Shown here piece by piece: positions 1 through 5,785 of a stretch of 10,167 nucleotides of DNA. The notes beneath the pieces were generated by a model. That model was not told where the DNA came from. It ran no database searches and saw only the letters and a list, made by a program, of their open reading frames with translations. This DNA comes from RGIG4074 sp964459165 (GTDB lineage Bacteria; Bacillota; Clostridia; Christensenellales; Borkfalkiaceae), in assembly GCA_964459165.1 (NCBI GenBank), contig CAYWKM010000054.1, positions 1 to 10,167 of the forward strand, read 5' to 3'. A program made the translations under genes and the position numbers. Numbering within the stretch: the stretch's first letter is position 1; each line of letters starts with the position of its first letter.

Positions 1-43
1 TCATAAAGCTCGAGGTCGAATCAATGATACTTTGTAAAAAAAC

Positions 44-66
44 AAATCGCTGTATGCGGCGATTTT
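44..66 (+). terminator. Hairpin, possible terminator of an upstream gene
   Basis: AAATCGC (44-50) pairs with GCGATTT (59-65). Two further pairs inside, one of them G-U, leave a four-base loop. The 3' arm ends in TTTT, but the T tract is short and is followed by GG. It could end a gene lying left of the window, or be a structured leader just ahead of the acetyltransferase ribosome binding site at 76-84. The 43 bases before it show nothing else recognisable. Confidence 0.35.
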
Positions 67-91
67 GGCGTTATCGGAGGAGAGTTTGTTT

Positions 92-595
92 ATGATGATT
101 GAAACGGAACGCGTCGCGGTGAGAGCGTTCTGCGAGGAAGACGTCCACGACCTTTGGGAAATCTTAGGGGACGAACAGACGATGGAATATGTCGAACCGC
201 CATACGACTTTGAAAAGACCTCCGCTTTTCTTAAAAGTTTTTGTTTGGAAAGAAGAGGCGCGTTGGCCGTCGTTCATAAAGGATCGGGGAAGGCGATCGG
301 ATATATCTTGTTTTCTCCCTTAGAGAGCGGGGTTTACGAAATGGGCTGGATCTTCAATAAGAATTATTGGAGAAAGGGCTACGCGTATGAATCCTGCCGC
401 GCTTTGATCGACTATGCGTTTTCTGCTTTGGGGGCGGACAAAATATTTGCCGAAACAGCCGACGATAAAAAATCCGTTCCGCTTATGAAAAAATTGGGAA
501 TGCGGGAAAAGGAGATAAGAAAAAATGCATCGGAGCCGATACGGGGGGGGAACGAAGAGATTTATATGTTTACGAATTATCAAGGGCATTTTTGA
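92..595 (+). CDS. GNAT-family N-acetyltransferase (RimJ/RimL-like)
   Basis: Predicted cytoplasmic acetyltransferase that moves acetyl from acetyl-CoA to an amine; the substrate cannot be read from the sequence. It has 167 residues, the usual length of the RimJ/RimL-like branch. It opens with the typical first strand ETERVAVRAF (residues 4-13, followed by CEEDV). The central strand YEMGWIFNKNYW (82-93) leads into the acetyl-CoA loop RKGYAYE (94-100), an R-x-x-G-x-A variant. SVPLMKKLGM (128-137) is the characteristic C-terminal helix. I chose ATG 92 because GGAGGAGAG at 76-84 lies 7 bases upstream. An in-frame TTG at 65 would put the ribosome binding site inside the gene, and ATG 95 is also possible. 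Eight G residues at 543-550 lie near the 3' end, but the frame reads sensibly through them. A terminator follows, so it is probably a separate transcription unit. The family call is firm and the substrate unknown. Confidence 0.88.
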   Translation: MMIETERVAVRAFCEEDVHDLWEILGDEQTMEYVEPPYDFEKTSAFLKSFCLERRGALAVVHKGSGKAIGYILFSPLESGVYEMGWIFNKNYWRKGYAYESCRALIDYAFSALGADKIFAETADDKKSVPLMKKLGMREKEIRKNASEPIRGGNEEIYMFTNYQGHF

Positions 596-632
596 CGAGC
601 CCCAAGGTTTGAAAAAATGAAGGGGATTTATG

Positions 633-667
633 AGCGAGCTCTGTTTTCGACAGAGCTCGTTGCTTTT
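633..667 (+). terminator. Intrinsic terminator after the acetyltransferase
   Basis: CGAGCTCTG (635-643) and CAGAGCTCG (651-659) form a perfect 9-bp stem. It extends by T-A inside and by G-U and A-U outside, and TTTT follows at 664-667. A weaker hairpin (AGAG/CTCT near 674-686) followed by six T at 695-700 may act as a back-up. The stem separates the acetyltransferase from the promoter at 726. Confidence 0.75.
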
Positions 668-725
668 AGAGCGAGAGGGAATCTCTTCGGATAATTTTTT
701 TGCTGAAAATTTGCAAGCTTCGGTA

Positions 726-754
726 TTGACTTATCGAAGGAATTGGGATATAAT
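726..754 (+). promoter_or_regulatory. Sigma-A type promoter for the LicD operon
   Basis: The -35 box TTGACT (726-731) and -10 box TATAAT (749-754) are separated by exactly 17 bp, which is near consensus for the housekeeping sigma factor. Transcription should start near 761, giving a leader of about 125 bases before the LicD start codon. No other promoter is obvious before 3583, so this one may also drive the cytidylyltransferase, the first HypB and the methyltransferase. Confidence 0.85.
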
Positions 755-755
755 G

Positions 756-771
756 ATAATATAGATATTAT
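756..771. repeat. Inverted repeat over the predicted transcription start
   Basis: ATAATAT (756-762) and ATATTAT (765-771) are perfect inverted copies separated by AG. They begin one base after the -10 box and cover the likely transcription start, a classic repressor-operator position. The arms are pure A/T, so chance is a real alternative. Confidence 0.4.
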
Positions 772-886
772 ATGTCGCTGAAAAGATACGGGACGCCGAG
801 GAGCTTTTGTTTTTATTCGTAAAGATTATCCGCTAAAAGAAGGAGGAATCCGAACGTTTCGTCTTATCCGGAGGGAAAACAGAGCT

Positions 887-1705
887 ATGAGAGCGATAGA
901 ATCGACCGAATTAAAAAAAATTCAACTGGAAATATTAGATAAAGTCGCCGCGTTCTGCGAGAAACATCATATAAATTATTGGCTCGACTGCGGAACCTTG
1001 CTGGGAGCCGTAAGACATAAGGGATATATTCCGTGGGACGACGATATCGATTTGGGTATGTTGCGGCCGGACTATGATAAATTTATGCGGTTGTTTAATG
1101 AGGAAAACGACGTTTATAAAGCCTACTCGGTGGAGAACAATCCCGATTTTTTATACCCCTTTATCAAAGTGTTGGACACGCGAACCGTTCTGTACGAGCC
1201 GGACGAGAAAGGAGTAAAGTCGTCGGTGAACATCGATGTGTTTGTTTACGACAATGCTCCCGACGACGATGAAACGGCAAAAAAAATGTATAAAAAGGGG
1301 AAGAGGTATCGCTCTTTATACAGCACGAGAGACAGAGTGTATTTCGATAAGACGAGACCTTTGACTTGTCTCGTCAAGAAATTGATCTATCCGTTTTTGT
1401 CGGTGTTTCCTAAAAATTATTTTTGTAAAAAAATTGTTGAGAATTCCAAAAGGTTTCAAAATATGCAGACGGAAAGAGTGGGAAATTTTACGTCCATCAC
1501 CGAGATTTTATGCGATAAAAATATATTCAGCAGTTTTGTTCTCATGGAATTTGAAGGGAAGAACTATCGCGTTCCGCAGGGATACGACGCTTGGCTGAAA
1601 GCCTTTTACGGCGATTATATGAAGCTTCCTCCCGTGGAAAAGCGAACGCCGCATCACGAATTTAAGGCGTATGCGCCGGAGGAAAGCGAAAGCAGCGGCG
1701 GTTGA
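887..1705 (+). CDS. LicD-family phosphotransferase
   Basis: LicD/fukutin-type enzymes transfer a phospho-alcohol, classically phosphocholine, from its CDP-activated form onto a sugar of a teichoic acid or other surface glycan. The 272-residue length is typical. The N-terminal signature runs from YWLDCGTLLGAVRHKG (31-46) into IPWDDDIDLGM (48-58), whose DDDID aspartates are the metal-binding catalytic centre. The family's C-terminal motif is also present: YDAWLKAFYGDYMKLPP (233-249), followed by R and HH. No signal peptide or membrane segment is evident, which fits action on cytoplasmic precursors. ATG 887 is preceded by GGAGGG (870-875). A stronger AGGAGG at 841-846 has no start codon at a usable distance. 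The next gene encodes a cytidylyltransferase that could supply the CDP-linked donor. The family is certain; the group transferred (choline, glycerol, ribitol or other) is not. Confidence 0.92.
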   Translation: MRAIESTELKKIQLEILDKVAAFCEKHHINYWLDCGTLLGAVRHKGYIPWDDDIDLGMLRPDYDKFMRLFNEENDVYKAYSVENNPDFLYPFIKVLDTRTVLYEPDEKGVKSSVNIDVFVYDNAPDDDETAKKMYKKGKRYRSLYSTRDRVYFDKTRPLTCLVKKLIYPFLSVFPKNYFCKKIVENSKRFQNMQTERVGNFTSITEILCDKNIFSSFVLMEFEGKNYRVPQGYDAWLKAFYGDYMKLPPVEKRTPHHEFKAYAPEESESSGG

Positions 1706-1826
1706 GGAAAGGGCGAAGGGCTTTTGGAAAGGATTCGATTGCTTACCGCAAAAATATTCATCGGGTATCCGCCGAAAAGGTCGACACGGCGATGACGCAA
1801 GGAAAAAGGGAAAATAAAAAATTAAC

Positions 1827-2228
1827 ATGATGAAAAAAGTTTTAACCTTCGGCGTTTTCGATTATTTTCATTACGGTCATCTGAAACTTTTTGAACGATG
1901 CAAACAATACGGCGATTATTTAGTGGTAGCCGTTCAGAGGGGAGAAGAAATTTTAAAGACGAAGCCGAACGCACAGGTGCTATACACGACGGAACAGCGC
2001 AAAGAAATCGTTGCGGCGATCAGGTATGTGGATCGCGTCGTGGAGTACCGTCACGTCGAAGAGGATATCGAGAAGATAGAGTTCGACGTGTTTATCGTAG
2101 GCGGCGATCAAAATCACAGCGGTTTTGCGCAAGCGATCAAATGGTGCGAGGAGCACGGCAAGCAGGTTGTGCGTTTGGAAAGGACTCCGAATATCTGCTC
2201 GACGGATATCAAAAAATCCGTAACGTAG
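1827..2228 (+). CDS. TagD-like glycerol-3-phosphate cytidylyltransferase family protein
   Basis: Small cytoplasmic nucleotidyltransferase of the TagD/cytidylyltransferase group, which joins CTP (less often ATP) to a phospho-alcohol to give a CDP-alcohol and pyrophosphate. Its 133 residues match the usual size of about 130. It opens with GVFDYFHYGH (9-18), where H15 and H18 form the HxGH nucleotide-binding motif. Next comes VGGD (91-94), then RTPNICSTDIKK (119-130), a variant of the family's RTxGISTTxIK signature with Asn and Cys in unusual places. Two adjacent ATG codons (1827 and 1830) are possible starts, and the ribosome binding site (AAGGG, 1806-1810) is weak and distant. The 121-base gap after LicD shows no clear promoter or terminator, so co-transcription with LicD is likely. 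Together they would make and use a CDP-activated group. The exact substrate is not determinable. Confidence 0.87.
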   Translation: MMKKVLTFGVFDYFHYGHLKLFERCKQYGDYLVVAVQRGEEILKTKPNAQVLYTTEQRKEIVAAIRYVDRVVEYRHVEEDIEKIEFDVFIVGGDQNHSGFAQAIKWCEEHGKQVVRLERTPNICSTDIKKSVT

Positions 2229-2294
2229 AGTTTTCCAATTCAGCCGGAAGCGAGCGCAACTATTGAAATAAGCGTTAAGGGAGCAGCGCCCATA

Positions 2295-2969
2295 ATGAAT
2301 ACCGTAAAAATCGTTGAAATCAAAGAGGATATTCGTTCGAGAAACAACGCTCAGGCGAAAGAGATCAGAGAGGAATTGAAGAGAAAGAAGATTTTCTTCC
2401 TGAACGTCATGTCCTCGCCGGGAAGCGGGAAAACGACGTTGATCGTCAATCTCGTCAACCGCTTAAAAAAGGATTATAAGATCGGCGTGATCGAAGCCGA
2501 TATCGATTCCGACGTAGACGCAAAGAGAATCGACGAAGAGACGGGCGTAAAGACCGTACAGATTCACACCGCCGGCGCATGTCATCTCACCTGCCAAATG
2601 TCGTACGAATCGCTCCTCGCTCTCGGAACAGAGGGTCTTGATTTCGTCGTTTTGGAAAATATCGGCAATCTCGTTTGCCCTGCGGAATTCGATACCGGCT
2701 CGACGAAGAATCTCGTGCTCCTGTCCGTTCCCGAAGGAGACGACAAGCCGCTCAAATATCCGCTCATGTTCGAGGTCGCCTCGTTGGTCGCCGTGACGAA
2801 GACGGACGTTCTTCCCGCTTTCGATTTTTCTTTCGAGCAAGCGGAGAAGAATATACGTTTGAGAAATAAGGACGTTCCCGTATTCTTTACTTCCGGAATG
2901 AAAGACGAGGGGATAGACGGATTGGAGGAATATCTGAGGAAAGAAATATCGAAGGTAAAAAATGGATAG
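2295..2969 (+). CDS. hypB: HypB-type nickel-insertion GTPase, copy 1
   Basis: HypB is a SIMIBI-class GTPase that hands nickel, with HypA, to an apo-enzyme, classically [NiFe]-hydrogenase. The 224 residues contain a P-loop MSSPGSGKTT (39-48), EADID (67-71), the switch region with C96-H97 (GACHL, 94-98), ENIGNLVCPAEFDTG (121-135) with C128, and SVPEGDDKPLKYP (144-156). C96, H97 and C128 correspond to the known metal site at the HypB dimer interface. The N-terminal CxxGCxC motif of E. coli HypB and any His-rich stretch are absent. The guanine-specificity motif reads TKTD (168-171) instead of NKxD, and CHL is followed by TC where copy 2 has DA. The start has AAGGGAG 11 bases upstream (2277-2283). 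The methyltransferase begins inside its last codons. Copy 2 (5090-5785) is identical at 79 of 130 aligned residues (31-160, counted by hand). The client enzyme is unknown. Confidence 0.9.
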   Translation: MNTVKIVEIKEDIRSRNNAQAKEIREELKRKKIFFLNVMSSPGSGKTTLIVNLVNRLKKDYKIGVIEADIDSDVDAKRIDEETGVKTVQIHTAGACHLTCQMSYESLLALGTEGLDFVVLENIGNLVCPAEFDTGSTKNLVLLSVPEGDDKPLKYPLMFEVASLVAVTKTDVLPAFDFSFEQAEKNIRLRNKDVPVFFTSGMKDEGIDGLEEYLRKEISKVKNG

Positions 2970-3570
2970 AGAACAGCTGGAAAGAAACGCCGAGGCTCAG
3001 CGCGCTTTTTTCGACGGTAAGGCGGCGGGGTGGCGGGAGAGTTGTCCTCTCACGCAAAGGGAAATTCAATCGTTTCTCTCCGTCGTACCGCTGAAGGAGG
3101 GAGATCGCGTTCTTGACGTCGCCTGCGGCTCGGGCGTGCTGGACGGTTGTCTTTTGTCCATGGGGTTGCGCGTGGACGCCGTCGATTTATCGGAAAAGAT
3201 GATAGAGAAGGCGAAGCGCAACGAATGTAACGCTCTCGTCAACTATATCGCGGCGGATTTTTACGCCTATTCCGGAGATTCGGCGTACGACTGTTTGTTA
3301 GTCTTCGACGCTTATCCGCATTTTCCGGATAAGCGGCTGTTCGCAAAAAAAGCGTTCGAGCTGTTAAAGGAGAACGGAACGCTGTGGATTTTTTTCGATC
3401 AAGGCAGGGAGGAGATTAACCGTCGGCATTCGGACGGGGCGGAAGAGGTATCCGTGCCGCTCGAAGGCGCGGAAAAGGAAGCCGAAGTCTTTCGGAGTTT
3501 GTTCGAAATTCTCTTTTTGCTCGACGTGAAAAATCGCTATACGATCGGATTAAAAAAAAGAAAGAAATAA
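2962..3570 (+). CDS. Class I SAM-dependent methyltransferase
   Basis: Predicted cytoplasmic methyltransferase of 202 residues with a Rossmann-like SAM fold. Motif I is VLDVACGSG (50-58). The acidic residue that binds the SAM ribose is D75 in VDAVDLSEKM (71-80). A motif IV-like segment LLVFDAYPHF (112-121) and a post-motif FELLKENGTLWIFF (132-145) follow. The N-terminal FFDGKAAGW (16-24) is common in UbiE/arsenite-methyltransferase-like proteins. The substrate cannot be read. Its ATG overlaps the end of the upstream hypB by 8 bp, so translation is probably coupled and the two proteins are likely used together. The lysine-rich C-terminus (KKRKK) may be a real tail. A new promoter starts 13 bases after its stop, so it closes the first operon. 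No terminator hairpin is visible there. Confidence 0.88.
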   Translation: MDREQLERNAEAQRAFFDGKAAGWRESCPLTQREIQSFLSVVPLKEGDRVLDVACGSGVLDGCLLSMGLRVDAVDLSEKMIEKAKRNECNALVNYIAADFYAYSGDSAYDCLLVFDAYPHFPDKRLFAKKAFELLKENGTLWIFFDQGREEINRRHSDGAEEVSVPLEGAEKEAEVFRSLFEILFLLDVKNRYTIGLKKRKK

Positions 3571-3581
3571 TCTTATAAGAT
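3570..3581. repeat. Perfect 12-bp palindrome upstream of a promoter
   Basis: ATCTTATAAGAT is its own reverse complement and ends one base before the -35 box at 3583. This position suits an operator for an activator or repressor of the flavoprotein operon. It starts at the last base of the methyltransferase stop codon. No second copy was noticed in the window. Confidence 0.4.
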
Positions 3582-3582
3582 A

Positions 3583-3610
3583 TTGCATTTTAAAAAAAAG
3601 AGCGTATAAT
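3583..3610 (+). promoter_or_regulatory. Promoter of the flavoprotein/hypB/hypA operon
   Basis: TTGCAT (3583-3588) and a perfect TATAAT (3605-3610) are 16 bp apart. The predicted start near 3617 leaves a leader of about 30 bases containing the strong ribosome binding site GGGAGGAAA (3632-3640), 5 bases ahead of ATG 3646. Confidence 0.7.
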
Positions 3611-3645
3611 ATTGTAAAAAAATATATTTTCGGGAGGAAAATCAA

Positions 3646-5025
3646 ATGAAGAATCTCAATCAAAGAATCTGCATCATCGGCGGCGGCCCCGCCGGAACGA
3701 GCGCGGCAATGTACCTTGAAAAACAGGGCTACACGAATTACGTCGTTTACGAAAAGTCCGACCGCGTCGGAGGCAAGGCGTTCTCGCCGCTGATGAAGGT
3801 CAAGACCAAAGACGGCAAGTGGGAAGACCGTACCATCGAAATGGGCGCGGTCATGGGGTGCGACACCTATTTCGCCGTTCACGAATGCGAAGAGTTCGGC
3901 AAGACGACGCATTTAGACGGTCCTCCCATGGGCAGAAAGTTTATGAAAGTGGACGGAACGCCTCAGAAATCCTCCAAGCTCGCCCTTTTGAAAAAGCTCT
4001 TGAAGCTGAAGAAGCTTTCCAAGCTCCTTGAGACGAAATATAAGGGATATGACGTAAACGGTCATCGCGGCGTTTCGCAAGGCAGATACGAGGGACCCTG
4101 TCCTTCGCCCGAAATGAAGCTGGCGCATATCGAAGGGGAAAATCCCAACCTCAAAGATTTGAGCATGCCTTTTTCCGAGTTCCTGAAACTGAATCAATGC
4201 GAGGATGCTACCCTTGTATGGAAGGGTCCTTTCACCTCCTTCGGCTACGGATATTTCGACGAGATTCCCGCTGCGTACGTCTTAAAGTATCTGGACGCGT
4301 TTACCGTCAGACAATTTCTTTCCACCGGTAAGCTTTGGACATGGAAAAACGGCACGCAATCTATTTGGGAAGGGGTCAACAGAAATCTGAAAAATCCCGT
4401 CGTGTTAAATTCGGAGGTTACCAATATCGAAAGAAAAAACGATAAAGTTTACGTTACGGTCAACGGCAAAGTGGAAGAATTTGACAAGCTGATTATCTGC
4501 ACGCCGCTCGAGCTGTTCTTAAAATACGGCGATCCCCGCGAAGAAGAGACGGAGCTCTTCTCCAAGATTCAGCATAAGGAATACTTTACGATGGCGGTCA
4601 GAACGGAGGAGGGAAACACGCCCGAAATTTCCTATTATTTCTTCGAGAATATGACGAACGAGACGCGCGGACACCTCATGGTATTCTATCATCGCTGGCC
4701 GCAGGAAGAGGTGACCGATCAGCCTGTCGTAACGTTTACTCTCCGCAACCATGAGGGAATGGAAGACGTTCCTTTTGAAGAGGCAAAAGCTACCACGTTA
4801 AAGGATATGGAGATCTGCGGCAGAAAGGTGGAAAAGATCGAGCGGATCGACGACTGGTACTACTTCCCTCACGTATCCTCCAAGGATTATGCCGACGGCT
4901 GGTATGAAAAGGTAGAGGCGATGCAGGGCAAAGACAATACCTATTACGCGGGCGAGGTGATGTCCTTCGGCGATATGGAAGAAACCGCCGAATACAGCCG
5001 CGATTTGATTAGAAGATTCTTCTGA
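3646..5025 (+). CDS. FAD-dependent oxidoreductase (flavin amine oxidase / protoporphyrinogen-oxidase-like)
   Basis: Predicted cytoplasmic flavoenzyme of 459 residues, typical of the amine-oxidase/phytoene-desaturase-like superfamily. The N-terminal dinucleotide fold reads ICIIGGGPAGTSAA (8-21), followed by the acidic ribose-binding E36 and the RVGGK motif (40-44) that contacts the FAD pyrophosphate. The C-terminal segment YYAGEVMSFGDMEETAEYS (433-451) matches the region that closes over FAD in this superfamily. The middle, which would bind substrate, carries no motif I recognise, and a Lys/Leu-rich amphipathic stretch near residues 109-129 is notable. No signal peptide, membrane helix or Fe-S cysteine pattern is seen. 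The start is well supported by GGGAGGAAA at 3632-3640. It is the first gene after its promoter and shares its operon with nickel-chaperone genes and a second flavoprotein. An oxidase, dehydrogenase or desaturase role on an unknown substrate is possible. Confidence 0.85.
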   Translation: MKNLNQRICIIGGGPAGTSAAMYLEKQGYTNYVVYEKSDRVGGKAFSPLMKVKTKDGKWEDRTIEMGAVMGCDTYFAVHECEEFGKTTHLDGPPMGRKFMKVDGTPQKSSKLALLKKLLKLKKLSKLLETKYKGYDVNGHRGVSQGRYEGPCPSPEMKLAHIEGENPNLKDLSMPFSEFLKLNQCEDATLVWKGPFTSFGYGYFDEIPAAYVLKYLDAFTVRQFLSTGKLWTWKNGTQSIWEGVNRNLKNPVVLNSEVTNIERKNDKVYVTVNGKVEEFDKLIICTPLELFLKYGDPREEETELFSKIQHKEYFTMAVRTEEGNTPEISYYFFENMTNETRGHLMVFYHRWPQEEVTDQPVVTFTLRNHEGMEDVPFEEAKATTLKDMEICGRKVEKIERIDDWYYFPHVSSKDYADGWYEKVEAMQGKDNTYYAGEVMSFGDMEETAEYSRDLIRRFF

Positions 5026-5044
5026 TTTAGGAAAATTTAAAAAA

Positions 5045-5070
5045 GGGCTTCTTTCCGAAGGTTCTTTTTT
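5045..5070 (+). terminator. Weak hairpin with T tract, possible attenuating terminator
   Basis: The 64-base gap between the flavoprotein and the second hypB holds CTTC (5048-5051) facing GAAG (5057-5060), with possible wobble extension, followed by six T at 5065-5070. The stem is short, so at most it would lower transcription of downstream genes rather than stop it. Confidence 0.25.
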
Positions 5071-5089
5071 GAAAATCGGAGTTTGCGGA

Positions 5090-5785
5090 ATGAAGAAGGT
5101 AAGGGTAATTCAATTATCGAAGAGCGTATACGAGGACAACGACGCGGAGGCGGAGGAGCTTCGCTCGTACTTAAAGGGGAAGGGCGTATTTTTGGTAAAC
5201 GTCATGTCCTCTCCGGGGGCGGGCAAGACGACGACGTTGATCTCTTTAATCAACCGCCTGTCCTCCGTTTACCGCATCGGCGTAATGGAAGCGGATATCG
5301 ATTACGATCTCGACGCGGTAAAGGTGGCGGATAAGACGGGTTGCCGCTCCGTCCAATTGCATACGGGCGGAATGTGTCACCTCGACGCCGCCATGACGAA
5401 GCAGGGATTGGACGAGCTCGGAATCGAGGATCTGGATCTCGTCTTTTTGGAAAACGTGGGGAATCTCGTTTGTCCCGCCGAGTTCGATACGGGCGCGTGC
5501 CTTAATATGATGATCCTCTCCGTTCCGGAGGGAGACGATAAACCTCTCAAATATCCTTTGATTTTCCAAAAATGCGATCTGGTCGTCGTCAATAAAATCG
5601 ATACGCTCGATTACTTTCCCTTCGACGTCCGCGCCTGCGTCGAAAACGTCAGGCGGAGGAACTGCCGTTCGACGGTGATTCCTTTGTCCGCGAAGACGGG
5701 GCGGAATATGAAGGAATTGGAAGAATACTTTTTAAAGATTATGAACGATTGGAAGGAGAAATACCATGCCTGCGCAGAACGATAA
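5090..5785 (+). CDS. hypB: HypB-type nickel-insertion GTPase, copy 2
   Basis: Second HypB-like GTPase, 231 residues from ATG 5090, which has GGAG at 5078-5081 eight bases upstream. An in-frame TTG at 5069 is a less likely start. It has the P-loop MSSPGAGKTT (39-48), EADID (67-71), GGMCHLDAAM (93-102) with C96-H97, ENVGNLVCPAEFDTG (121-135) with C128, SVPEGDDKPLKYP (144-156) and a canonical NKID (168-171). It is therefore closer to textbook HypB than copy 1, especially at CHLDA and NKxD. Like copy 1 it lacks the N-terminal CxxGCxC and His-rich regions. Extra cysteines occur at 139, 162, 183, 192 and 228. The two copies align without gaps over most of their length, indicating paralogy. Its 3' end overlaps the large oxidoreductase by 20 bp, and hypA is the next gene after that, so copy 2 is the natural HypA partner. 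Confidence 0.92.
   Translation: MKKVRVIQLSKSVYEDNDAEAEELRSYLKGKGVFLVNVMSSPGAGKTTTLISLINRLSSVYRIGVMEADIDYDLDAVKVADKTGCRSVQLHTGGMCHLDAAMTKQGLDELGIEDLDLVFLENVGNLVCPAEFDTGACLNMMILSVPEGDDKPLKYPLIFQKCDLVVVNKIDTLDYFPFDVRACVENVRRRNCRSTVIPLSAKTGRNMKELEEYFLKIMNDWKEKYHACAER

Noticed and set aside
772..822. Short leader open frame of 16 codons (ATG 772 to TAA) upstream of LicD
   Set aside because: There is no ribosome binding site ahead of it, and its start overlaps the end of the inverted repeat. It carries no run of regulatory codons, so a leader peptide is not supported.
1898..2266. Plus-strand open frame overlapping the cytidylyltransferase in another frame
   Set aside because: It has an Arg-rich composition and no motif, while the overlapping frame has HxGH and RTxxxxST signatures.
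2295..5785. The two hypB genes as long direct repeats able to recombine, or as a recent duplication
   Set aside because: Protein identity of about 61% over the best region means the DNA copies are well diverged. This is old paralogy rather than a recent tandem duplication.
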